Origin: a virus | Reading direction: 5' to 3' (one strand) | DNA: 26,417 nucleotides | Virus record (IMG/VR): IMGVR_UViG_3300036985_001333 | Coordinates: 1-26,417 of that record | Shown here: positions 7,051 through 13,832 of the stretch, one piece after another | How positions within the stretch are numbered: position 1 is the stretch's first letter | How the letters are laid out: every line of letters begins with the position of its first letter | The notes under the pieces: generated by a model | The model's input: the letters and a program-made list of their open reading frames with translations, nothing else | Database searches by the model: none | What the model was told of the DNA's origin: nothing | Position numbers and translations under genes: made by a program

Positions 7051-7352
7051 ACTTTCTTCGACAAGGAGGACTAGATTGTGTCAGTCCGATTGAACAAGAT
7101 GATCTCTTTATGTGGGATGACGGTCCTGATGACATTCGGCCTACTTCTGCATTTAGGAAACTAGCGTCGTTTAAAGATATCGAGGCCCTATTGGACCCTA
7201 ATACAACTTTAGTCACATTCTCAGGTTGGGAGACTTTTCCTGAAGCAATTGCTCTCAGAACTGTTGCCCAAGCATGGGGTATCCCAATTCGAGATATGCC
7301 CGATGTGGCTTTTACAAAAGGACAGATTGATGAATGTTCTGGTTATCGGTGA
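6978..7352 (+). CDS. DUF4406 / nucleoside 2-deoxyribosyltransferase-like protein
   Basis: The 124-residue protein fits the pattern of DUF4406, a Rossmann-like family related to nucleoside 2-deoxyribosyltransferases: an opening beta strand with MRVVIAG, a following ...N.PA.AAA...LRQ.G helix, C.SPIE with acidic residues, a DI.ALL segment, then TLVTFSGWE and A..LRTVAQAWGIPI (LpGWe.S.GA.lE..lA..lGl in the family). The Gly-Ala-x-x-Glu of active transferases is not clearly kept, so catalysis is doubtful. The start at 6978 has AAGGA upstream (6967-6971). It lies 73 bases inside the exonuclease gene, and the first strand needs this start. The gene overlaps the phosphoesterase by 23 bases. A nucleotide-salvage role is inference. 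Confidence 0.6.
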   Translation: MRVVIAGFERGFHSRNIPAVAAAVNFLRQGGLDCVSPIEQDDLFMWDDGPDDIRPTSAFRKLASFKDIEALLDPNTTLVTFSGWETFPEAIALRTVAQAWGIPIRDMPDVAFTKGQIDECSGYR

Positions 7353-7986
7353 TACGCACTGTCCTGCTATGCATCCTAATTATCTAGAATTTCTGCAAGA
7401 CATTCGTAGTAAATTCAAGTGTACTAAGATCGTTCATATTGGTGATGTTATCGACCACCACTGTGTGTCGTTTCATGACAAGCACCCTGACAGCACTGGT
7501 GCTGTAGATGAGTATGATAAGTGCTGTGATCAGACATACGAATTGTACAGGGCATTCCCTAATACAACCGTATGCATTGGTAACCACGACGCACGGGTTA
7601 ATCGTCTAGCCGCAAAGCAGGGCATTCCTGACTTGTATCTTAAAGCCTACAATGATCTGTATCTAACTAAGAAATGGAAGTGGGTACACAATGTTACCAT
7701 AGATGATGTCTACTATTATCATGGTGAGGGAGTCGGTGGAATGCACCCAGCATTCTCCGCTGCCAAGATGCGTATGCAGAATACAGTAGTTGGGCATTAC
7801 CATTCGTCATGTGGTGTTTGGTATCAAGCAGGTCCAAATGGAATCATATGGGGTATGAATGTTGGATGTGGTGTAGACCGCCACCATTTCTCTATGCAAT
7901 ATGGTGCGGCATTCCTTAAGAAACCAATTATTGCATGTGGCGTAGTCCAAGATGGATGCCCACATGTGGAGGTAATGACCCTTTGA
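7330..7986 (+). CDS. Calcineurin-like metallophosphoesterase
   Basis: A di-metal phosphoesterase of 218 residues. The ordered metal-binding motifs are all present: GDTH (7-10), GDVID (38-42), GNHD (84-87), the HGEG segment (131-134) and GHYHS (155-159). This is close to phage serine/threonine phosphatase or nuclease-type enzymes. The substrate (phosphoprotein, cyclic nucleotide or DNA end) cannot be told from sequence. I chose the ATG at 7330, with AGGA (7319-7322) upstream, because the first strand MNVLVIGDTH begins there. Longer frames from a TTG at 7249 would add an unrelated extension. The TGA stop overlaps the next gene's TTG. Confidence 0.9.
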   Translation: MNVLVIGDTHCPAMHPNYLEFLQDIRSKFKCTKIVHIGDVIDHHCVSFHDKHPDSTGAVDEYDKCCDQTYELYRAFPNTTVCIGNHDARVNRLAAKQGIPDLYLKAYNDLYLTKKWKWVHNVTIDDVYYYHGEGVGGMHPAFSAAKMRMQNTVVGHYHSSCGVWYQAGPNGIIWGMNVGCGVDRHHFSMQYGAAFLKKPIIACGVVQDGCPHVEVMTL

Positions 7987-8141
7987 ATCGATCTAATAAA
8001 GAGTGGGACATCACAATTCTTGCTATCACTAAGTCGGTCATCGAAAGCGGAGCACCTAAGGAAGAGTGGGAAGAGCGCACTCGTCTTGGTCTACGCATTT
8101 GGATGGGACTCGTAACCGCAGCTACAAAGGAGGCCAATTGA
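7983..8141 (+). CDS. Hypothetical protein, 52 aa (TTG start)
   Basis: A short unrecognised protein, acidic and helical (SGAPKEEWEERTRLGLRIWMGL). I chose the TTG at 7983 because it overlaps the phosphoesterase stop as TTGA and sits nine bases after a GGAGGT Shine-Dalgarno (7968-7973). An in-frame ATG at 7935 lacks a ribosome site and lies deep in the upstream gene. The stop in turn overlaps the TTG of the next gene. The function is unknown. Confidence 0.6.
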   Translation: MNRSNKEWDITILAITKSVIESGAPKEEWEERTRLGLRIWMGLVTAATKEAN

Positions 8142-8323
8142 GGAATAAGCACACTAATGATCTCGTTAAGATTTGTGGTAATGTAGAGACTATGGTCATG
8201 AATCTTGAAGATATGTCTATGAAAGACATTGATCAGCGTCTTTCAATCATCTATACTGCCCTCACCTCCGTTGTTGGAAAGATCCAAATGGAGAACGATA
8301 ATGTAAGCGGGGCCCTTGAATGA
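8138..8323 (+). CDS. Hypothetical protein, 61 aa (TTG start)
   Basis: A 61-residue unrecognised protein, basic at the N-terminus and helical with Met-rich, coiled-coil-like segments (NLEDMSMKDIDQRLSIIY). The start is inferred at TTG 8138, in a TTGA overlap with the previous stop and four bases after a very strong AAAGGAGG (8126-8133). The in-frame GTG at 8066 is unsupported. The end joins the next gene by ATGA. The function is unknown. Confidence 0.62.
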   Translation: MRNKHTNDLVKICGNVETMVMNLEDMSMKDIDQRLSIIYTALTSVVGKIQMENDNVSGALE

Positions 8324-8652
8324 CCATATCTGAAGTACGTCAGATGCTTAGTGTATGGCAGATTCGTCTTGGTCTAGGGGTTTGGAAGATCAAGGTTAAG
8401 TGGGGAAACCACGAGAATCAACACGGAGATGTAACATTTGATGTCCTGCATCGTACCGCTGTTATCACTGTAAATAAGCCTGAACGACTTCCACCCGAAG
8501 TGACTGTCCAATATGTTATTGTGCACGAACTTCTGCATCTTATTCTAGTTGAACTAGAACTAGTCGAAAAAGCTAAAGAAGACCAAAAAGACATGACGCT
8601 AGAGCGTGTCGTCAATCAACTCACAAACGCACTACTGGAGCGCAATAAGTAA
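8320..8652 (+). CDS. Zincin-like protein with HExxH motif
   Basis: A 110-residue protein with a zinc-metallopeptidase signature: H69-E70-L-L-H73 in VIVHELLHLILVELE, a preceding beta-strand region (WKIKVKWGN..., TAVITVN) and a downstream acidic helix with E95 as a possible third ligand (LERVVNQL). This pattern matches small phage SprT-like or M48-like proteins of unknown role. The length allows only the catalytic core. It could process a phage or host protein, but no substrate is evident. It is ATGA-coupled to the gene before and TAATG-coupled to the SSB after. Confidence 0.7.
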   Translation: MTISEVRQMLSVWQIRLGLGVWKIKVKWGNHENQHGDVTFDVLHRTAVITVNKPERLPPEVTVQYVIVHELLHLILVELELVEKAKEDQKDMTLERVVNQLTNALLERNK

Positions 8653-9209
8653 TGAATATCAAGCCTACTAACGGTAAGCCATCTATCTTCTGGTCCCCAA
8701 CCCTCAAGTCACCTCTTGGCTCTGCGCTTTTCGCTAAGTTGGAGGAGCCTGATGTCTTTAAGGGTGGTGATCCAACCTGGAAGATCACTCTGATCCTTGA
8801 TCCAACTCTTCCATCTACTAAGGCTTTCTACGATCAGGCTGAAGCCTTTGCAGCGGAGTTCTCTAAGTCGTGTGGTAAGACTGTTGAGTACTCATCTATT
8901 TTCCGAGCAGACAAGAATAGTGGTAGTCCAACGATTACTTTCAAGTCCAAGGCCAAGCAGGGAGACGACGGTAAGTTTGTTAAGATCCCCGTTGTCGATG
9001 GTAATAAGAACCCAACCAATGAACCATGGAATGGTGATCAATGCGTAGTGGCATTCAAGTTTGGTGGGTGGTCCTCGCCCTTTGGCGTGGGCATCAAGGC
9101 CTACCTGAGCGCGGTGCAGGTGGTCGCCAAGCGTCCAAAGGGAGTTTCGTCTGCTAATGCAGCCGATGTCTTTGACACCGCCGCGCCTCTTGAGGAGCTG
9201 CCGTTCTGA
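8652..9209 (+). CDS. Single-stranded DNA-binding protein (T7 gp2.5-like)
   Basis: A 185-residue protein resembling the gp2.5/DUF2815 type OB-fold ssDNA-binding protein. Support comes from the early SPTLKSPLGSALFAKLEEPD, the DPTWKITLILD strand, a K-rich FKSKAKQGDDGK loop, an FGVGIKAYLSAVQVV strand and an acidic C-terminus ending in Phe (PLEELPF). In T7 the acidic tail with terminal Phe contacts DNA polymerase and helicase. Here that tail is short but retains Glu-Glu and the Phe. It lies immediately before RusA and the primase-helicase and should coat ssDNA during replication. Confidence 0.85.
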   Translation: MNIKPTNGKPSIFWSPTLKSPLGSALFAKLEEPDVFKGGDPTWKITLILDPTLPSTKAFYDQAEAFAAEFSKSCGKTVEYSSIFRADKNSGSPTITFKSKAKQGDDGKFVKIPVVDGNKNPTNEPWNGDQCVVAFKFGGWSSPFGVGIKAYLSAVQVVAKRPKGVSSANAADVFDTAAPLEELPF

Positions 9210-9643
9210 TGGAAACCTACGTATACGACATCAACCCCGTGCCAGCCTCTCGGCCTAGGGTATCAAAGTACGGTACGTACTATCTTGCTACGTATCGAGA
9301 ATTTAAGAACAAGATGTTGGAACTCACCGCAATTAATCGGCACCCGATCCCATGGTCGGGGCCGCTTAGTGTAGAAGTGGTGTGTAATGTAAAGAAGCCA
9401 AAGACAACCGAGCGCACCTCCCCAAATGGGGATGTCGATAACTTTGCCAAGGCTGTGCTTGATTCCCTTAATGGAATCCTATGGGATGACGACGATCAGA
9501 TAATTGAGTTGAAAGCCAGTAAGCACTTTACAATCGATAACCCGAACATCATCGTTCGAGTAGGATCTTATGTCGAGCAAACTAGTGGAACGAGAAAGGT
9601 GCGGAAACTGTGCGTCAAGAGGACGCGACCTAAGCAGCGATAA
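9209..9643 (+). CDS. rusA: RusA family Holliday junction resolvase
   Basis: A 144-residue RusA-type endonuclease that cuts Holliday junctions as a dimer. Signatures: VPASRPRVSKYG (11-22) and the acidic active site GDVDNFAKAVLDSLNGILWDDDDQI (74-98), which carries the catalytic Asp residues D75, D77 and one of D93-D96, matching E. coli RusA D70, D72 and D91. The C-terminal basic tail (RKVRKLCVKRTRPKQR) is encoded in the 74 bases shared with the primase zinc-finger frame. It begins one base before the SSB stop ends (TGATG overlap). It is a functional alternative to T7 gp3, which I do not see here. Confidence 0.9.
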   Translation: METYVYDINPVPASRPRVSKYGTYYLATYREFKNKMLELTAINRHPIPWSGPLSVEVVCNVKKPKTTERTSPNGDVDNFAKAVLDSLNGILWDDDDQIIELKASKHFTIDNPNIIVRVGSYVEQTSGTRKVRKLCVKRTRPKQR

Positions 9644-11309
9644 TCTAGCTGTGTACGACGATGGCCATAAGTTCTGCCATTCGTGTGGTCATTACGAGCA
9701 TGGTACAACTATTAAGGAGTCTGTGAAATATATGAGCAATGTCGCCCTTCTCACGGGAGGAGATTTTAAAGATCTTACTCATCGTAAACTATCTAAAGAT
9801 ACATGCCGATTTTATGGCTACGAAACTGTAGCCGATGCTGAGGTTGCTAACTACTGGCGCAGCGGATCTATTGTTGGACAAAAGATTCGACGACCAGGTA
9901 AGAAGTTTTCTTGTAACGGTGACATGAGTCACCCCCCACTGTTTGGACAGCATCTGTTTAAGTTAGGTGGCAAGCGTCTAGTTATTACAGAGGGAGAGAT
10001 TGACTGCCTGACAATTGCTCAGGCGCAGGAATGCAAATGGCCTGTAGTCAGTCTACCAACTGGAGCAAGTGGAGCAGAAGCCGCTATCCGAAACAACTAT
10101 GAGTTTGTGTCGTCGTACTCAGAGATTATTCTCTGCTTTGACAACGATGATCCAGGACGCGAAGCAGCCCGTAAGGTTGCTGAGTGTCTGCCTCCTGGCA
10201 AGGCTAAGATTGTTACCCTTGGCCGCAAGGACGCTAATGAGATGTGGATGGCTGGAGAAGCTAAGGCTCTGATTACCGCATTGTGGGAAGCACAGGCTTA
10301 TCGACCCGATGGCATTCTCCATGTCAAGGACATTGCCAAGACAGATCACACCACCACAGAAGTATGGGAGTTCCCATGGCCTGTTCTCACCGACTTCCTT
10401 ATTGGACAGCGCGGTGGGGAGATTACCATGTGGACATCGGGAGCGGGATCTGGCAAGTCAACAATTATTCGTGAGTTGGCTATGCATCATCTATTCAACT
10501 GCCGTGCTGTTGGAATGATTATGCTTGAAGAGTCCCCGTCTGAGACTGTAGATGACATCGTTGCCCTGCTGCTTAACAAGCCAGTTCGTCGAACTATGGC
10601 ATTTAATGCATTGAATAGTCTTCGTGAATCAACTGGAAAGCCAGTAATTGCAGCTGATTTTGACGCATCACTAACCGATGACGAGTACACACATGCACGA
10701 AAAATCATTGACTCCCTCCCCCTGTACATCTACGACCACATGGGAAGCTCAGGATACGACAACCTCCTCGCAAGAATTGAGTACATGGCGGTCGGGTTGG
10801 GCTGCAAGGTGGTCATCCTCGACCACATCACAGCAGCTGTTGCTGGACTTCTCGCAGACGGGGACGAAGGCGGATCAGAGCGACTCGTAATTGACGATAT
10901 GATGAAGAAGTTGCGTTCTATTGTAGAGCGGACTGGTGTGCATATCGATGTTATCAGTCAACTGCGCAAGACCACTGGCAAGGGTTATGAAGAGGGTGCG
11001 CGCATCACTCAGCAAGATCTGCGAGGCTCTGGAAGCCTTGCGTCTGTTCCTAACACTATTATCGCACTGGAGCGCGACCGCCAAGATCCAGACCAGTATG
11101 CCGCCAACACCACTATTGTGCGTGTTCTGAAGAATCGCTTCACTGGGCAATCAGGCATCTCAACTGCACTACATTACGATTATCAGAGCGGACGTCTCCG
11201 CGAGGTCTCGTTTGCCATCAATGACGATGGTGAGATCATCTTCGATCCAAGTGCGGCACCTAAGTCAATCGACGCTGCCGCCGTCTTTAATATGGAATCT
11301 CTTTCATGA
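9570..11309 (+). CDS. Primase-helicase (T7 gp4-like)
   Basis: A bifunctional replicative primase and ring helicase, 579 residues. The N-terminal zinc finger has C11-x2-C14 and C36-x2-C39, the template-recognition module of T7 gp4. A Toprim primase core follows, with E141 in TEGEID and D191/D193 in CFDNDDPGREAA, then a linker. The DnaB-like ATPase has Walker A GAGSGKST (291-298), a LEESPSET segment, VVILDHI (Walker B) and LRGSGSLASVPNTIIALERD near the end. The start has AGGA (9563-9566). M55, in MSNVALL at 9732, has an AAGGAG (9714-9719) upstream and aligns with the T7 internal start M64 that yields the zinc-finger-less gp4B. The gene overlaps RusA by 74 bases. Confidence 0.95.
   Translation: MSSKLVERERCGNCASRGRDLSSDNLAVYDDGHKFCHSCGHYEHGTTIKESVKYMSNVALLTGGDFKDLTHRKLSKDTCRFYGYETVADAEVANYWRSGSIVGQKIRRPGKKFSCNGDMSHPPLFGQHLFKLGGKRLVITEGEIDCLTIAQAQECKWPVVSLPTGASGAEAAIRNNYEFVSSYSEIILCFDNDDPGREAARKVAECLPPGKAKIVTLGRKDANEMWMAGEAKALITALWEAQAYRPDGILHVKDIAKTDHTTTEVWEFPWPVLTDFLIGQRGGEITMWTSGAGSGKSTIIRELAMHHLFNCRAVGMIMLEESPSETVDDIVALLLNKPVRRTMAFNALNSLRESTGKPVIAADFDASLTDDEYTHARKIIDSLPLYIYDHMGSSGYDNLLARIEYMAVGLGCKVVILDHITAAVAGLLADGDEGGSERLVIDDMMKKLRSIVERTGVHIDVISQLRKTTGKGYEEGARITQQDLRGSGSLASVPNTIIALERDRQDPDQYAANTTIVRVLKNRFTGQSGISTALHYDYQSGRLREVSFAINDDGEIIFDPSAAPKSIDAAAVFNMESLS
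9714..9734 (+). promoter_or_regulatory. Internal ribosome site and start for a gp4B-like short helicase
   Basis: AAGGAG at 9714-9719 precedes an in-frame ATG at 9732 within the primase-helicase gene. Initiation here would skip the zinc finger (residues 1-54). T7 makes the short gp4B from the same relative position (M64), so the product would be a helicase-only form of 525 residues. The spacing of 12 bases is long, so efficiency may be low. Confidence 0.4.
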
Positions 11310-11506
11310 GTGATATGATTAAAATCCCTTCTCAGTTTCCTTCTTATAGTTCGTCTAATCAAAAGGTTCTTTTGATGCATGTAGACATTCTTAAGCATGC
11401 CGTTACGCAACTGCAGGAAATGGTTGTTGAGCAGGCCGTAAAGACTACCCAACCACCAGTTGTTACAAAGCCAGCGCGTCCAGTTGCTGGCAACACTAGC
11501 GTATAA
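11306..11506 (+). CDS. Hypothetical protein, 66 aa
   Basis: A small, unrecognised protein between helicase and DNA polymerase. The N-terminal half looks helical (QKVLLMHVDILKHAVTQLQEMVVEQAV). The C-terminal half is a Pro/Thr/Val-rich flexible tail (TKPARPVAGNTSV). It is ATGA-coupled to the primase-helicase, without a strong Shine-Dalgarno of its own. The location suggests a replication accessory role, but no motif supports one. A degenerate promoter-like stretch lies over its 3' end. Confidence 0.65.
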   Translation: MSDMIKIPSQFPSYSSSNQKVLLMHVDILKHAVTQLQEMVVEQAVKTTQPPVVTKPARPVAGNTSV

Positions 11507-11514
11507 AGTACACA

Positions 11515-11530
11515 CTTACAAAGGAGTAAG
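11515..11530 (+). promoter_or_regulatory. Hairpin presenting the DNA polymerase ribosome site
   Basis: CTTAC (11515-11519) pairs with GTAAG (11526-11530). The six-base loop AAAGGA holds most of the AAGGAG Shine-Dalgarno (11521-11526). The ATG at 11539 is 12 bases after it. The hairpin is small (5 bp), so it may tune translation of the polymerase or be fortuitous. Confidence 0.35.
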
Positions 11531-11538
11531 AGCTACCC

Positions 11539-13197
11539 ATGAAAACAGCTATCTTTGATCTTGAATCTGACGGTTTTATTAAGGATATGAAAAATATCTG
11601 GACAATCGTGGTAAAGGATATGTCCAACGGTGAGACAACAATCCATCATGATGCCCACTTGGCAATTGACCATCTTGATCAGTTTGATATGATCGTTGGT
11701 CATAATTGTATTATGTTTGATATTCCTGCTTTGCACAAGATTACTGGACGCAGGCCTAAGGCTCGCGTATATGATACTTGTGTTATATCTAGGCTTCTAT
11801 GGCCTGACCGTCTTGCTCACCCTGCGGGTGGATCTTCCCTTAAGAATTGGGGTAAGTTTCTAAATATGCCCAAGGGAGAGTTCTCTGACTTCAGTAAGTG
11901 GTCGCAATATATGGATACCTACTGTGTGCAGGATGTTAATATCACTGCCGCTGTCTTAGAATATCTTAATAAGTTTGCTGGTGCCTGTCCTATTGCAGTC
12001 CAGTTGGAACACGACACATGCAGGATCATTACCAAGCAAATCTACAACGGGTTTGGGTTTGACACTAAGAATGCTCAGTGTCTTCTAGCCGAGTTGGTGA
12101 TGGCCCAGGGTGAACTCACAGCTAAGTTACAGGAGGTGTTTCCTCCCAAGCTGATTCCAATGCGCACCAAAGTCAAGGAGATTCCATTCAATCCTGGCTC
12201 GCGTGACATGATCGCATCTAATCTTATTAAGAAGTATAAATGGAAGCCGACCGAGTTTACCGAGACTGGTAAGCCTAAGATCGACGAAACTATTCTATCT
12301 GAACTAAGCAAGAAATGGTACGAGTGTGCTATGCTGAACAACTATCTTCTCATTGAGAAGCGTATTGGTCAGCTTAACCAATGGCTCGAGTACGACCAAC
12401 AAGGTTGCATTCATGGTGGTGTAAACACGGGCGGTACCATCAGTGGACGCATGAGCCACTCTGAGCCTAACATGGCACAGGTGCCCCGCTGTGTATCACC
12501 TTTTGGTTACGAGTGTCGTTCTCTGTTTGGGCCCACACAACAAGGCTGGGTGCAAGTTGGTGCAGATGCGTCGGGCCTTGAACTCCGAATGCTTGCCCAC
12601 TATCTGGCTGAATACGACAACGGTGATTATGCTAAGATTGTGTGTGATGGTGATATCCATAGCCACAACCAAAAGATGGCGGGATTGACAACTAGAGATC
12701 AAGCCAAGACATTCATCTACGGTCTGTTGTATGGTGCAGGTAATGAAAAGATTGGTAAGATCATCGAAGGCACTAGTGTCGATGGCGGTCGTCTCAAAGA
12801 TTCGTTTAAGAAACAAGTACCAGCCTATCAAAAGCTGTTGAACCAACTCGAGTTTGTCGTCGCCAAGCGTGGCTTCCTTAAGGGGCTAGATGGTCGACCT
12901 CTTCCAGTGCGCTCTGCCCATGCAGCCCTTAACCTGTTGCTTCAATCAGCAGGAGCGGTTGTAATGAAGAAAGCGGTGTGTATTCTAGACAGCAATCTTC
13001 ATCTCAAGTATCCTGGACAATATGCATTCATGGCTAATATCCACGACGAGTGGCAGATTGAATGCAAGCGTTCTATTGCAGATGATGTTGGGACTATGGC
13101 CTGTAATTCCATTACCGAGGCTGGCCTTGGGTTCTCTATGCGGTGCCCACTCAAGGGCGAGTACAAGATCGGAAACAACTGGGCGGAGACTCACTGA
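11539..13197 (+). CDS. DNA polymerase, family A (T7 gp5-like)
   Basis: The replicative DNA polymerase with proofreading, 552 residues. The 3'-5' exonuclease is intact: Exo I D7/E9 (FDLESDG), Exo II D61 (HNCIMFDIP), Exo III Y128/D132 (YCVQDVN). The polymerase has motif A D343 (GADASGLELRMLAHY), motif B RDQAKTFIYG (386-395) with K390 and the nucleotide-selecting Y394 (T7 Y526), and motif C H502-D503 (IHDEWQ). The end (GEYKIGNNWAETH) closely follows T7. It is about 150 residues shorter than T7 gp5 (704). EVFPP is followed within about 15 residues by FNPGSRD, whereas T7 has the thioredoxin-binding insertion between those same anchors. A hairpin exposes the ribosome site. Confidence 0.96.
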   Translation: MKTAIFDLESDGFIKDMKNIWTIVVKDMSNGETTIHHDAHLAIDHLDQFDMIVGHNCIMFDIPALHKITGRRPKARVYDTCVISRLLWPDRLAHPAGGSSLKNWGKFLNMPKGEFSDFSKWSQYMDTYCVQDVNITAAVLEYLNKFAGACPIAVQLEHDTCRIITKQIYNGFGFDTKNAQCLLAELVMAQGELTAKLQEVFPPKLIPMRTKVKEIPFNPGSRDMIASNLIKKYKWKPTEFTETGKPKIDETILSELSKKWYECAMLNNYLLIEKRIGQLNQWLEYDQQGCIHGGVNTGGTISGRMSHSEPNMAQVPRCVSPFGYECRSLFGPTQQGWVQVGADASGLELRMLAHYLAEYDNGDYAKIVCDGDIHSHNQKMAGLTTRDQAKTFIYGLLYGAGNEKIGKIIEGTSVDGGRLKDSFKKQVPAYQKLLNQLEFVVAKRGFLKGLDGRPLPVRSAHAALNLLLQSAGAVVMKKAVCILDSNLHLKYPGQYAFMANIHDEWQIECKRSIADDVGTMACNSITEAGLGFSMRCPLKGEYKIGNNWAETH

Positions 13198-13832
13198 TGG
13201 TAGAATACATAATGCACATGGGTTCAGATGATACGGTGTGTGATGCGGCTCGTGTATCAATGGATAAGACAGCTGATATGTTTGATGTCAAACAGAATGC
13301 AAAACTTATCACCTATCTTGCCAAACACAACCATTGGAGCCCATTCTCACACGTTACCGTTCAGATGCGTTTTAACGCTCCTATCTTTATTGCCCGTCAG
13401 TTGCAAAAGCATCAGGTTGGATTCGCATGGAACGAGGTTTCTCGACGCTATGTATCCACGGAACCAAAGATGTGGTTCCCAAAGGAATTCAGGACCAAAG
13501 CCGATAACGTTAAACAAGGATCTGCTAATACAGTTCACCAACATAGTCATCTTTACCTAACGGACATGCATGCAGTATGCGACAAGGCACTCATGCTTTA
13601 TCAGGACATGATTGAGAACGGAGTTTGTGCGGAACAAGCTCGTGCTGTTCTTCCTCAATCAATGATGACAGAGTGGATCTGGACTGGAAGCCTATATGCA
13701 TGGTCTAGAATGCACAATTTGCGTATTGATCCCCATGCACAATCAGAAGTTCGAGACTACGCTGTTGATGTAGGTCGTGTTTGTTCTAATCTCTTTCCTA
13801 TCTCTTGGTCAGCACTTACGGAGGCCCATTGA
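13197..13832 (+). CDS. thyX: Flavin-dependent thymidylate synthase
   Basis: ThyX makes dTMP from dUMP using FAD, NADPH and methylene-tetrahydrofolate, here supplying DNA synthesis. The start at ATG 13197 overlaps the polymerase stop (TGATG) and has GGAG upstream. The 211-residue length fits. The ThyX motif region is IFIARQLQKHQVGFAWNEVSRRYV (about 63-86). The usual RHRxxSxNExSxRY is modified to KHQ-VGFAWNEVSRRY, with a Lys and Gln replacing the outer Args and one extra residue before the Asn. Variants of this kind occur in phage ThyX proteins, so activity is plausible. The C-terminal part has QARAVLPQSMMTEWIWTGSLYAW, typical of the family. It is TTGA-coupled to the kinase gene. Confidence 0.9.
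   Translation: MVEYIMHMGSDDTVCDAARVSMDKTADMFDVKQNAKLITYLAKHNHWSPFSHVTVQMRFNAPIFIARQLQKHQVGFAWNEVSRRYVSTEPKMWFPKEFRTKADNVKQGSANTVHQHSHLYLTDMHAVCDKALMLYQDMIENGVCAEQARAVLPQSMMTEWIWTGSLYAWSRMHNLRIDPHAQSEVRDYAVDVGRVCSNLFPISWSALTEAH

Noticed and set aside
9577-9595. ACTAGTG stretch resembling the promoter core near the primase start
   Set aside because: Only about 12 of 18 positions agree. It is within two overlapping coding frames and is likely chance.
12771-12790. CACTAGTGT match to the promoter core inside the DNA polymerase gene
   Set aside because: It lacks the GGA upstream and GAGGAA downstream parts of the motif and lies in coding sequence with no gene start following.
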